Of a DNA stretch of 64,000 nt, positions 34,683 through 45,534 are shown one piece after another. The stretch lies in contig MU001511.1 in the NCBI GenBank assembly GCA_010093485.1, forward strand, positions 922,904 to 986,903, given 5' to 3'. This DNA is from Karstenula rhodostoma CBS 690.94. Lineage: Eukaryota > Ascomycota > Dothideomycetes > Pleosporales > Didymosphaeriaceae. The position numbers and the translations under genes are program-made. The notes beneath the pieces were generated by a model. It saw only the letters and a program-made list of their open reading frames with translations, ran no database searches and was not told the DNA's origin. The stretch's first letter is position 1. The number at the start of each line of letters is the position of its first letter.

Positions 34683-36214
34683 GGTTCTGAGAAACAAGCA
34701 GGACTGCCTTGAGGGTTCCCAGTAGCTCCCAGAAGCCAGTCTTTATACCAACGTCCGGACCAGTTCACCCATTTGCCGGCAAAGCACCGCACGCACATCT
34801 GCATCAGTAACATGCTGTGCGCACACCGAAGTTTGCCCGGTGACATCCAGTGTGGAGGCCTGCAGAGGCTCCGCGTGGAGCTAACATCGTCATCCTGGGC
34901 GTTCGAGTGCGGGATGAGAACGCTAAGCTCACGGGGCAGGCGAGTAGCTTGCTCTTGTTCGCGGCCCACGACTCGACCGCTGGATGCTGAGGCGGGTGGC
35001 TGGTCTGGCGTTGTTCCTGCATGCGGAGTATCGAACATCCCTTGATATATCAATCGTGTTCTTGACAGCCTCTTGACTGGATGTGTGAACGCCATGCCGT
35101 CGTGCTGTTGGTCTGTACCACCGCCTCAGGTATTCCGCTTTCGCCCACACGACTCCACGTCCCCCAGTCCTACTACACGAATCATTCGAGGAGGGGAATC
35201 TAGCCTCAACTGACATGCGCTCACCCCATAATTTCCATCTTGGCACCCCGGCCCCCGTCCCAACTGCTACCATAGGCCGGGATCATGACCAGGACTCATG
35301 GCCGGCACTTGACGGGTACATCGTGACGAGGCTGTTCCGGCTGTGAAGTTTGAAGTGTTGCTCTCGTGGTGGTGAGGGGTTTTCTTAGTCTGGCGCTTGG
35401 CGGCTTCATCAGTGCGGAGACGTCCCGTTGCAGCCAAGCTCGGCCCGGATTGAGAGATGGTCCGGACACGCCACCCCAGTGTCGTCATCTCAAACCCGGG
35501 GTGGGGAAGTCTGCGCGAAATCTACGCCGAGGTACCTTGCTATTCGCACGACTGGGTGTCCATCAGCACGAATCCGTAGAGAACAGGAGACGGTCACCCG
35601 CTGCGAGGGCTGGGCTCGTGGAAGGGCAAGGTTTGTTCGCGATGGGCGATTGGCGAAGAAGAGGACCCGCACGCCGGACGAAAACGACCAACCTCGAAGC
35701 CGACACCGGCGGTATAGTGTCTGGCCAGGACCACATTGGGTAGCACAAATCTCTCCCGATCAGTTGGCGAGAACCCGACTAGGCGTTGTCGTATCTGGTC
35801 TTTTTGTTGCCACGAGAGGCCGACTCCATGGTACACCAGCTCGCTGTGGTCAGCCGTCGAAATTGTTTCGTGCTCATACAGCCATTGTGCAGAATCCATC
35901 GGAATGTACATGATTTTGGGGGTGCGATCGATGAAAGAGAGCTGACACTTGCAAACTTGTACCAATTAGTACTAGCTCGATTCTTAATATAATATAACCA
36001 GTGATGCAGCATTGTTACATGCGCCGACAAAATGCATGCCAGTCCTTCTCCCGAAACACCGCAACTCCGCTGCCAGCCCTTCTGTCACGGTAGTGCGCCA
36101 ACCTTTTCTTTACCCCAACCGATTTCCTGATCTTGGGACCCGATTCTAATTCCCTGTGCGCCATGAATGAAGAAAAGAATAAAAAGCTTTTAGAGGGCAA
36201 CACACGACACCATC
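34683..36214. other. Intergenic, one doubtful short frame
   Basis: Apart from the frame at 35594-35911, listed separately, nothing recognisable. Likely holds the GH3 promoter on its left side. Confidence 0.5.
35594..35911 (-). CDS. Possible small hypothetical protein or gene fragment
   Basis: From ATG 35911 the minus strand encodes about 105 residues of natural-looking composition (MYIPMDSAQWLYEHETIST, then VYHGVGLSWQQKDQIRQRL and GFSPTDRERFVLPNVVLARH). No family is recognised. It has no signal peptide and no paralogue in the window. It could be one exon of a longer gene, or a relic. Confidence 0.3.
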   Translation of the reverse strand: MYIPMDSAQWLYEHETISTADHSELVYHGVGLSWQQKDQIRQRLVGFSPTDRERFVLPNVVLARHYTAGVGFEVGRFRPACGSSSSPIAHREQTLPFHEPSPRSG

Positions 36215-37949
36215 CTAGGAGTCGAATATCGCTCCATATGCCGGAACGCCGCGACTTTGCATGCCAAATACGACCAAGTCCGTTACTTTGGGATTACTGA
36301 TGATGAAAACAGCCTCGGCGTCGCTCCCTCTCACCAACTCGTACACACTCTGTACAATTGTTCCACGGCCCTGGGTACTCGTGTTCCATATCACAGCTCG
36401 TGGGTCGGCCTTCTGAACAGCGTTGGTAACAGCGTCACCGTAATTCTTCTGGGGATCACGTGTACTCCAGTATATTCTCGTCGGTGTGATATTAGCGTGC
36501 ATAAGACTCAGACAAGGGCCGATGCCAGAGCCTGTCGCGACAAGAACGATTCTCTTGAAGAGACGAGATGTGTAGAGTAGTCCGTGCAGAGGGCTCCCAC
36601 GGATCCAAAGTTTGCGCTCGCCCGAAGCCATGATCTGCTTGTTCGTCCAGTCGCCAGCATTGCTCACGACCACGCTGAAACCGGTCGTCTTGCCTGTTGC
36701 CTCGTCGACATCGGGTATGGTTGCGAATGCGTGCCATTCGAGGAGTGGGCGGTCGGAGAGTTTGACGCCGTAGAAAGAAGGCATGCCCGCGTATCGAAAG
36801 TGTAGGCGCGTGGCATGATCAGACAGCTTCTCTGGATATACCTTACGGAGCCGCAGTCGCGACCACGAGAGGAGCGTGCAACCTGTCGAGATGAGGATTG
36901 TCCAGAATGAAGGTGTTTTGAGCAGCGCCATGCCAGTGGTATTGCCCGTCTCGCGCGCGGTGATGGCAGCTGAGAAGACATTGTGGATCCAGAAGTTTAC
37001 CAGCGCTGTCCACCCTGCAAAGCGATGGAATGCTTCGAAGTAGTCGTGGTACCTTACTCGGAAAGAGGGATGCGCGCCGGCAAGAATTACAATGAACATG
37101 GTGACTAGAACCCAGGAAGTAACCATATTGGCTAGGATGTCGCTATGGGTGTTCTTGTCCTCGACTAGAAGGATCGAGGCTTCAACGGTGTATAAGATGT
37201 ACCATACGACAGCAGCAACGCCACAGCCAGAGTGCACACCGCCATAGTGGAACACCTTCGCGACACGCTTCCGTATGTTCAGTGGCCAAGAGTGAGGCGC
37301 TCGCGCGAACACTTCATAAATGATATTGAGGAAGTTTTCCTGGCGGAATAGAATCGCTGCCATAAGATTCGCTGATGCCGCGGTCCCGACGTCGCGATGT
37401 TTAGGCCGGCCATTCGGTGCTTTCGCGACGAGTGCAACGAAGACGGCGAGGTTGACCGTGAAGATCAACGCAAAAGTCTTGCGGTATGAACTGGCCCAGG
37501 AATCTCCAAGGTTTAGCTAATAAGTCTTGCAAATCTGGAAGGAGTGACCCACAGCGTATCTTACGGAGAAAGTTGTTTCCCCATTGCTTCGGCAATTCAA
37601 CCGTGTCTTTGATTTGACCCATCTCAACCTCCCCAACGATGAACCCAATATTACCATCCTCAACCTTGCTCATGGAACTGTCTGATGCAAGTGTAATCGT
37701 GGAAGGTTGGTACAGAAGTCCATGGGAGGGGCGACGGGTCCCATTTTCCTGATCGGAAGATGGGCCAACCATCGCTTTCCCGGTATTCTGGACTTCCATC
37801 GTAGCAAAATAAACAAGATATCCACCGTGATTTGGTACAAAGGGTACGAGATATTTCTGCAGTCGCGCAATTTCGCTCTTGTTATGAGTATCGGGATCTA
37901 AGGCGGCCTGGGGGCCCCCTATCCTCTGGCTGAAAAAGGTGAGGTACAT
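36215..37949 (-). CDS. Transmembrane flavoprotein, TmpA-like (ferric-reductase-like fold)
   Basis: Membrane flavoprotein related to Aspergillus TmpA, which affects conidiation; the redox substrate is unknown. First exon 37949-37565 (ATG 37949). The second exon, to 36215, starts about 37503 if the intron runs gtaaga...ttggag (557 residues in total). A gtcact...ccag intron also keeps the frame, so the junction is uncertain by some residues. After the splice come membrane helices (ALIFTVNLAVFVALV, VAAVVWYILYTVEAS, ILANMVTSWVLVTMFIVIL, HRFAGWTALVNFWIHNVF and FWTILISTGCTLLSW). HYGGVHSGCG resembles the HxGG segment of such proteins. The C-terminal half has an FAD/NAD(P)-reductase-like part with GSGIGPCLSL as nucleotide-binding loop. 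Not a canonical ferric reductase, since I see no clear paired haem-histidine pattern. Could alternatively relate to the C-terminus of TmpL-like proteins. Confidence 0.7.
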
Positions 37950-39020
37950 GCTGTGGTGAGACTGGCCCTATTATGCAGGTCTGGCGTTATTCAGTTCCGA
38001 AAAGGTATTACTATTGGCCAAAACTTCGTGGGGTCCTTCTTTAGGGCAAATGGTTTTGCGGCACAGCCGAGGCTGTGTCCAGGAGACTGTTTCGCCCAAA
38101 GTGGCTGTTCGGCTCTACTGTTGCATCCTCTGACCTGCGCTCCAAGTATGAGCTGATGGATGCAAAGATTTCGACGGCTATCCAGACGCGGTGGGGGGTC
38201 TGCACGCTCTAGCATAGCCATATGGGGCCGTTTGCCCACGCGCCTACCTTGCAGTCTCACCCGCGACATGTTTCGAAGTCCTAATTCACTAGAACACAAC
38301 GCCAGATATAATGTACTGATTACGTAGGCTCGAAAAGCTGTGTCTAAGTTCAATCCCTAGCGTCTGTTTCGATATCGGTTGAGATTAGTGCGAGAGATGT
38401 TTGCAGCGAAGGAGAATTTGAAGACTGCTCACTCGAGCATCACTGTCTTTGGGGATGTTTAGGAGACTTCTTACAAGCAGCCCAAGAAATACTAACATGA
38501 TTGAGGTTCCTTCGTAGCTGATCACACATCCCTCACAGCCTCAGGCTTTGTGTAGACGAGAATTGATATCGGACCCAGGATGCTTATACAGTGAGCACGG
38601 ACCGTTATATATCGGCCCTATATCCACATCTTTCCTTGAGACACAACCAGGTGGCTGTGTGTTTGCTGAGAAGAACCGTTGGTGGCGCCGGAGCGGGGCT
38701 GGTCACGTGAGAGCGTGTACCTGCCGTCTCTTTTACTCAATGTCGCTAAATTTACGACGACCTCGATTTGACTTCGAAGTTTGCGGCGCGATTACGTCGC
38801 GCTACAATTCGCATCGGTGCTTCATTTTCACTTTCACCGCGAGCCGACGCAGTGGGTCGCGGGCAGTTGAGTCGCGGGGTCGAGCGCCTGCTTCTTTCAC
38901 GTGAATCACGCTGTGCGCCTTCTTTCAACGGTGCTTTGCAAGATTTACGGAGCTGCGCGCACCCGCACATTTGCTCTCAACACGACGCGCGCAGTCTTAT
39001 CATCAATACCTCTCGCTCCC
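37950..39020. other. Intergenic between divergent genes, no gene seen
   Basis: About 1.1 kb between the TmpA-like gene (minus) and the gene at 39021 (plus). Both promoters must lie here. Only short frames without protein character. Confidence 0.55.
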
Positions 39021-40644
39021 ATGGCGCCTAAGCGAACTTACACCCGATATAACATGTCAATCGCGAAACCCGACGCACTTGATCCCTCCGATCCTGATAA
39101 CATTTACCACGAAGTCAACAAGCGCCGAAAGCCGACTCCGCCCTCACCGGTCAACACCATGTAAGTCTTTCTCTTATTTGATCCTGGAATAGCACATACT
39201 AACTTCGTACCCTAGGCATCATTCGCATGTGATAAGCAGCGGCGGCCGCCCGAAGGGCATCACCCGTAGTAATACGACCAGCAGGTCGCTTAACAGCAAC
39301 AGCAAGAGCTTCAGCGGCCCAACTAGTGTGCCGAGCGACGATACAGATCCTTTCGACTCCGTCCTTAAGATGGCCCAAGAGAAGAAAGTGTCCCAGCTGC
39401 CGCGAAGTACGTGTCTCTATGGAGGTGGGCGTAACGCAATCAACTCTATTTCCACGCTGTTGAAGAACGGAAGGCGTGAGCAGAAAAGGAGAGAAGCTCC
39501 CATCCAAGTCAGCGACGACTCATCCAGCGACGGCGGAGTCCAACTTCCCACAAATGACCAATCAGAGGTAATCGACCTGGGTTCAGATGACATGGACGCC
39601 TCTATGGACAGCTCGAGCCCCGTCGAAGTCGCCATGCGCGGTGAAAGCGACTTAACCGCAGCCGAGGCCTCTGCTCGTGTCTTCGAAGGACGCGAGTACA
39701 CCGCAGCCCAGACTGCTCCACCGCAGCGGACATTCTATGGCGCCAGGATACAAGCGAACTCAGCCCAGTCGCAAGTGTAAGTACAGCGCATGGAGTCTAT
39801 CCTGTATTTGATGTAACTTCTTCGCCTTGGAATATGGAGATTGTTACAGGAAACCGCTAACAACTTCTCTAGATGGTCAGCAAACCAGACCAGCTCGCCG
39901 CTGCTGCGTCTGCCCGCAAACGTCCGTCGTAGTATTTTCGAGTACGTCCTCGGTGGCAACTCAATCGAATTCGGATTCGTGACCTACCTTGTCCACAAGA
40001 CGGCTGATCGCAAGAATGTTCACATTCCCTACTTCCAATACACCAGCAACGTTTACCCTAGTGGCCCGTTAGGCATTCAATGCAATCCCTTCCATGGAGC
40101 TCCGCTTCCCCTGCACAGCGACCCAGATACGATGGGCATGACGCTACTGAACGGTGTCTGTCGACAGCTTTACTGCGAGACCTACACGGTTCCCTACGCC
40201 CTCAACGACTTTTACTTCAACTCGGGCAACGCGCTGTTCAATTTCCTGGTGAAAGAGGACCGTCTTCAGCCGCAGCAGCGCCAAGCCATCGAATCGATCG
40301 TGGTCCTGCATACACTGCCGTCGCAATCTGTGCTCGACAAGCTGCCCAATCTGCAGCAGGTCCGCTTGATGGCGCCCAATGTGCACTTCGAGCTCGGCTA
40401 TTACAAAGTTGTGCAGGACGGCAACGTGGCAAAGTGCGTGAAGCATGTGCCGAAGCCGCTGAACGCGACGGGCAAGTTGGCGAAGTCTACGATACTGGGC
40501 GGCGGATACGATAAGAAATTCGACCCGCGTAAGGCATATGGCGGTGCATATGGCAGATCTGGTCATGGGCACAGCGGTAGCGACGAGGGCTATGGGTACG
40601 AGGGTGGCAAGGGCAAGAAGAAGTGGACCTGGTGGCGCCAGTGA
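39021..40644 (+). CDS. Hypothetical 2EXR/F-box-like protein with Ser-rich middle and Gly-rich tail
   Basis: Function unknown. Exons 39021-39160, 39216-39776 and 39873-40644. Introns 39161-39215 (gtaagt, branch tactaac, cctag) and 39777-39872 (gtaagt, branch gctaac, tctag) give 490 residues. The N-terminus is basic (MAPKRTYTRY, then NKRRKPTPPSP), compatible with a nuclear signal. The middle is low-complexity and acidic/serine-rich (VSDDSSSDGG, IDLGSDDMD). Exon 3 opens with SSPLLRLPANVRRSIFEYVL, a diverged LPxxLRxxIxEY motif as in 2EXR-like proteins, followed by a conserved-looking globular part. The last 45 residues are rich in Gly, Tyr and Lys (GYGYEGGKGKKK) and end WTWWRQ. Splice signals are strong, so the model is reliable even though the role is not known. 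Confidence 0.75.
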
Positions 40645-41083
40645 GTTGCTATGGGATGGGTCATGGCGTGGAGTAGGGCAATAGAGCTTTTAGATCCTGG
40701 AGAACGTGCAGGGTTGGAATCGTATTTAATACATGTAGGAGCCCAGGACACCTCAAGCTACTAGGGAGCGCGACAGCGGTCCTGGACTTCCAGCATCGGA
40801 GTGGAGTTTCCTGACAGAGCGGCTTTTGCGAGTTTGAGCGCTCTGAACATCAGCGACATGGTATCAGGTTGACAACATGCACATTCATAGCAACCCATGT
40901 TACCACAGGCTCAACTACATACTCTTTTCCTCGGCGAAGCCTTCCACAACGGTCACACCACCGATCCTCATACACCCATCCCCTCCCTCACCCTCTCGCG
41001 TACATGCACACCATACAACACACCAACACCCCACCATCCCAATTCACACGCTCTGTCCGCGCCACAGGCTACCCAACACCCCA
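40645..41083. other. Short convergent intergenic, no gene seen
   Basis: Contains C/A-rich low-complexity DNA (about 40940-41083), probably the 3' UTR region of the minus-strand gene to the right. Confidence 0.6.
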
Positions 41084-42049
41084 TCAATCAATCCCCACAT
41101 ACATCCCCTCCTCCACCCTCCCCAACTCCATCAAACAAAACTCAGCCCCCACCCCCCTCCTCCGCGCCATCTCCTCCGCCAACGCAATATTCGCCTCGAG
41201 GAACCCCTCGTCGCGGAAACTGCGATACACAGCCGCCATCAACGCCGGTCCTATCTCGCCGACATCCAGATCCTCGGTGTGCAGCGCGGGATCCGGATTA
41301 GGGCGGACGACCCAGATGAGCGTGAGGGGTGGGTCGTTGAGTTCGAGGCCGGGCTGGACGTGTGCGCTGAGGTATGTATGGGACGAGGATGGAGAAGCGG
41401 ACGGGGTTGATAGTCTACGCAGCATGAGGGCGCGGGAGCCGCTTTGTGCGTGGATGGTTGTGCGTGTTTTTGCTTTTTGACGGGCGGGGTCGTCTGCGCC
41501 GTGGGTGGGGGGTTCGGTTTCGAAGAGGGTGAATGGGACCGCGACATGAGCTGTGTCGTTTATGTGGTTTGTAGCCTCGGCGAGGGAAACGGCGAGGACG
41601 AGGGTATGCAGTACCTCACTTAGGTCCTGGCGTCTGTGCTCGGGACTGGTGTAGATGTACTGGAGATACGGGACGGCTAGGCCATCGTTGAGTAGGAGCA
41701 CGGAGAATTGCGCCGCCCCCAGCACTTTGCCGCCCTCCCCTCTCAGTCCGACGACGCGGTATGGAGCGAGTCCGGCTCTTTTTCCTTCGGCGGCGTGGCG
41801 GAGGCGCGAGACGATGAGGGAGGGGTGTTCGCGCTCGGGGCCGTGGAAGAGGGTGGTATAGAGGGGTGCGTAGGCTGCGGCGAAGGCCGGGGGTGAGACG
41901 AGTTCGATGGTGTGGATGTGGGGGAGGGCGGTGGTGAGGAGGCGGGACGGGGGGAGGCGGGAGAGGGGGGTGAGGGGGATGGGGGCGAGGAGGTGGCGCA
42001 GGGTGGGGGCGAGGAGGGGGGCGAGGAGGGTGGAGAGCTCGTCGGACAT
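41084..42049 (-). CDS. Hypothetical protein, possible GNAT-fold
   Basis: A single-exon protein of 321 residues from ATG 42049; an upstream in-frame GTG is not used. It begins with an Ala/Leu/Pro-rich segment (MSDELSTLLAPLLAPTLRHL). In the middle, LGAAQFSVLLLNDGLAVPYL and QYIYTSPEHRRQDLSEVLH resemble a GNAT strand 4 and acetyl-CoA loop (PEHRRQDLS where Q/R-x-x-G-x-G/A is expected), so the binding loop is degenerate. Later parts (LTLIWVVRPNPDP and YRSFRDEGFLEANIALAEEM) are unplaced. Many bacterial and fungal proteins of this layout are annotated only as hypothetical. The gene lies divergent to ILV1, 348 bp apart. High GC gives long opposite-strand frames, which are shadows. Confidence 0.65.
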   Translation of the reverse strand: MSDELSTLLAPLLAPTLRHLLAPIPLTPLSRLPPSRLLTTALPHIHTIELVSPPAFAAAYAPLYTTLFHGPEREHPSLIVSRLRHAAEGKRAGLAPYRVVGLRGEGGKVLGAAQFSVLLLNDGLAVPYLQYIYTSPEHRRQDLSEVLHTLVLAVSLAEATNHINDTAHVAVPFTLFETEPPTHGADDPARQKAKTRTTIHAQSGSRALMLRRLSTPSASPSSSHTYLSAHVQPGLELNDPPLTLIWVVRPNPDPALHTEDLDVGEIGPALMAAVYRSFRDEGFLEANIALAEEMARRRGVGAEFCLMELGRVEEGMYVGID

Positions 42050-42397
42050 GGAAGCTGCGTCCAAGTGCGGAAGATGCACCGCGCTCGTCTGTTTTGGTGA
42101 GCTTTATGCGTGTTGTTTCCAATGGGGTTACTAAAAAACGCTAGCTTCCACCAGTCTTCCTGTAGCGATGATGGTTAGGTCAGACACACATTTTAAGACT
42201 ACCATCATGGCCTCACTACGTATGGTTCGAATAGCCAGCTCGTGCTGCTCCCTTCTGCAATTTAATCACACCAATTCAAGCTGGTGAAGATCAGTCGCGG
42301 ACCGACGTGCGCTTCCGACTTCGGACCGAAGCTACCCCACGCTGCGCTCTCTGCGGCCGTGCAACCCCGGTCATGTCTTCCGATCTCCACCGACATC
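42050..42397. promoter_or_regulatory. Divergent intergenic region between the GNAT-like gene and ILV1
   Basis: A 348-bp gap between divergent start codons (42049 minus, 42398 plus) that must contain both promoters. A Gcn4/CPC1-type TGACTC-like site regulating ILV1 might be expected, but I do not see a convincing one here. Confidence 0.4.
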
Positions 42398-44266
42398 ATG
42401 GCCCAAAATTTCGAGCTGCCCATACAGTCACACCACTCCACCCAAAAACCTTCCATGATGCCGCCTGTCGTTATAGACGACTACTCGCGGCCCGTCACGC
42501 CTGACAACACCGCTGGACCCAATGGCTCCGCCACGCCGAGAACGCCAAAGGGAATGGGCCTGAGCTTGACCGAGTACTCGGCGAACCCCAGTCCGCCGTC
42601 CGAGGACCAGAAGAGCAAGGCCCAAAGTGCCATTCCAGAGGCGTTTCTGCTGCCGAACGGGTATCCTGACGTATGCTTTCCCCGTGCCGAATTGCAGTCA
42701 TTTTGAAGAGGAAGAAACATCAGGAGATTTGTTCTGACTCGACGGCAGTACCTGCGCTTGATCCTGACGTCCCGCGTCTACGAAGTCGTCACCGAGACGC
42801 CCCTCACACACGCGACCAACCTCAGCAACCGCCTAGAATGCAACGTCCTCCTCAAGCGCGAAGACCTGCAGCCCGTCTTCAGCTTCAAGCTGCGCGGCGC
42901 ATACAACAAGATGGCGCACTTGGACCCCAAGGCCCGGTGGAAGGGCGTCGTCGCCTGCAGCGCGGGGAACCACGCCCAGGGCGTTGCCTACTCGGCGCGC
43001 CACCTGCGCATCCCCGCGACCATCGTCATGCCGTGTGGCACCCCGGACATCAAGCACAAGAACGTGAGCAGGCTGGGCGGCAGCGTCATTCTGCACGGTG
43101 CCGACTTTGACGCGGCGAAGGCCGAGTGCGCGCGCTTGGAGAAGCTGCATGGGCTGATCAGCATCCCGCCATTTGACGATCCGTATGTCATTGCCGGGCA
43201 GGGCACCATTGGCATGGAGCTCTTGCGGCAGACGAACCTGCAGGACCTGGAAGCCGTCTTCTGCTGCGTGGGCGGCGGCGGACTCATCGGAGGCATCGGC
43301 ATCTACATCAAGCGGATAGCGCCGCACGTCAAGATCATCGGCGTCGAAACCTACGACGCGAACGCCATGGTGGAGTCGCTGCGCAAAGGCTCGCGTGTGG
43401 TCCTCAACGAAGTCGGCCTCTTCGCCGACGGCGCGGCTGTCAAGACCGTCGGCGAGGAAACCTTCCGCATCTGCCAGGAAGTCGTCGACGAAGTCGTGCA
43501 GGTTACCACGGACGAGACCTGCGCCGCCATCAAGGACGTGTTCGAAGACACACGCTCCATCGTCGAGCCCGCGGGCGCCCTCGCCCTCGCCGGTCTCAAG
43601 AAATGGGTCAAGCGCAACCCCAGCCCCAACGCAAACCGCGGCCTCGTCGCCATCGCCTCAGGCGCAAACATGAACTTCGACCGCCTCCGCTTCGTCGCCG
43701 AGCGCGCGGCCCTCGGCGAAAACAAAGAAGCCCTCATCTCCGTCACTATCCCCGAGCAGCCCGGCGCCTTCGCCAAGCTCGTCTCCATCGTGCACCCCAT
43801 GGCCGTTACCGCCTTCAACTACCGCTACTCGTCCGCCGCCGCCGCAAACATCCTCATCGGCGTTGAAATGAAAGCCGACACCCGCTCTACCGACCTGCCC
43901 GACCTCCTCGCCCGCCTGGCCGCAGAAGGCATGACCGCCACCGACCTCTCCGCCGACGAGCTCGCAAAGTCGCACATCCGCTATCTTGTCGGCGGCCGCA
44001 GCGACGCCGCCGACGAGCACATGTTCATGTTCGAGTTCCCCGAGCGCGGCGGCGCCCTGCACAAGTTCCTGGACACCCTGCAGCCCGGTATGAACATTAG
44101 TCTTTTCCACTACCGCAATTATGGAGGTGATGTCGCCAGGATATTGGCCGGGATCCAGTGCAAGAAGGAGGAGTATGCGGAGTTGGAGAAGTTCCTGCGG
44201 GACATCGGGTATCCGTACAAGGATGTGACGCAGAGCGAGAGCTATAAGCAGTTTTTGAGGACGTGA
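42398..44266 (+). CDS. ILV1: Threonine dehydratase (threonine ammonia-lyase), biosynthetic, ILV1
   Basis: PLP enzyme converting L-threonine to 2-oxobutyrate and ammonia, the first step of isoleucine synthesis; mitochondrial in yeast. Exons 42398-42670 and 42749-44266, intron 42671-42748 (gtatgc...ggcag, branch-like ctgac), 596 residues. ATG 42398 ([10 protein letters not shown]) is the first in frame. After the splice, [20 protein letters not shown] leads to the PLP lysine motif [11 protein letters not shown], then [10 protein letters not shown] and the glycine-rich phosphate loop [12 protein letters not shown]. The C-terminal third has two ACT-like regulatory modules ([14 protein letters not shown] and [20 protein letters not shown]), the site of isoleucine feedback inhibition in biosynthetic enzymes and absent in catabolic ones. 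The N-terminus (first 60 residues, Pro/Ser-rich) is not an obvious mitochondrial presequence. It is the last gene before the large RIP block. Confidence 0.96.
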
Positions 44267-44780
44267 GTGGTGGAAGAAGACGGGGATGGAGGTTGAGGCA
44301 AGGATATGTGCAGCGTTAAGGGCGTTATGGCGTTCGTACTGCAGGAACGTTACAAATCTACGGAGCATTTCATGCATATACTCGAGATTCAATCAAGATC
44401 TCAATCTTTTGGACCTATGCTTGGATACGCTGGAGTGAAACGCGTGCATTGAGATGGTAACTTCGGTGTGAACTCAACAAGGCAGCGCCCGACGCCATCG
44501 ACCCGGCTCCCTTCGGGTTCATCGATTCGCGCTAGATGGTCACACATTGCACCTTCGCCACCACTACCTTTGCTGATAGCCGAGCATCCAACCCTAACCC
44601 TAATCCCAGACTGCATGTAGTTGGAGAAGAAAATGCTCCCAACTACGTGCAGTCATTTCAATTTAAAGCCTAAATGGAGTTTGTGTTCTACAGGATCTCT
44701 GCACTGGTGCGGATATAATTAAGTGGTTGATGGAACGACAATAATTTCATCGATAAATGGTTTTCTAATTGTTGACTTAA
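44267..44780. other. Intergenic edge of the last AT block, no gene seen
   Basis: Normal base composition to about 44700, then a shift to AT-rich sequence. Contains a short telomere-like motif, listed separately. Confidence 0.6.
44590..44607 (-). repeat. Short telomere-like motif
   Basis: Plus strand aaccctaaccctaatccc, i.e. two full CCCTAA units and one near unit (TTAGGG repeat on the minus strand). Too short to be a real telomere; it may be chance or a relic. Confidence 0.5.
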
Positions 44781-44837
44781 ACTACGAAGTAGTGTCCTAT
44801 AAAGCGATAGATAAATATAGATATAGACTACTATCTA

Positions 44838-45060
44838 AAAGTAATTAGGAGGGAAATAATAATAAAAAGATTAAGTTATTAAGTATATAGATAAAAATAA
44901 TAATAAAAAGATACTTCCCCTAGCTAATAGTTTAAAAATAAGTATATTTAAAAAAAGGTTATAAAAAAAGGTAAAGATTAGGGTAGAATTTAAACTAGAG
45001 TTATTATATAGCTTAGTGTCTTAGGGCTTAGTAATTAGAGGTTTACTAAAAGTAATATAA
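44838..45060 (-). repeat. tRNA-like (SINE-like) repeat, copy 2, inverted and RIP-mutated
   Basis: The reverse complement matches 22565-22790: ctaagccctaagacactaag, then ctagtttaaattctaccc where copy 1 keeps agttcgaatcccact, then ctaatctttacc, gctaggggaagtatc and tttccctcctaa. The B-box CG and C bases have become T/A, consistent with RIP. Confidence 0.65.
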
Positions 45061-45323
45061 AAGGAAGTATTATAAGTAAATAAATATATTAAATAAGTAA
45101 ATAAAACTTAATAACTCGCTATAAAATATTAGTTAGAATATAATTACTTTTTTTTATTAGAATAGGTATATATATTATAGCGTTACTATACTATAGTATT
45201 TATTAATAAATATAAAATTAATAGGTACTAGTAAATTAGTATCTTAGCTAAGCTACTAAGATATTCTATTTATTTTATAAATTATAATCTAGTCTCTACT
45301 CTAATACTATTATTAGTAATATT

Positions 45324-45328
45324 ATTTA
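45324..45328. repeat. 5-bp target-site duplication (left) of Copia element
   Basis: attta directly before the left LTR; the same attta follows the right LTR at 52533-52537. In such AT-rich DNA a chance match is possible. Confidence 0.55.
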
Positions 45329-45534
45329 TATAGTAGAGAAAAGGAGCTTAAATATCCCTTTATTTAGGGAGCGAATTAATTAGATTACTATATAAGAAAA
45401 GATTACTAGAAAGGCTAGTTATATACTATACTTATTCTAAATTAGTTTAGTATTTAGGTTAAAGTACCCCTTATTATAGCTAATTAGAGCTCTATAAACC
45501 TTAATATTATTAAGTATTATTTATATTTTTAATA
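45329..45534 (-). repeat. Copia LTR (3' LTR in element orientation)
   Basis: Starts tatagtagag, ends tttttaata; 206 bp. TA...TA ends would be TG...CA before RIP. Confidence 0.88.

Noticed and set aside
44267..45060. Chromosome end suggested by the CCCTAA motif
   Set aside because: Only about 18 bp of motif and the sequence continues for 19 kb beyond it, so it is not a telomere in this assembly.
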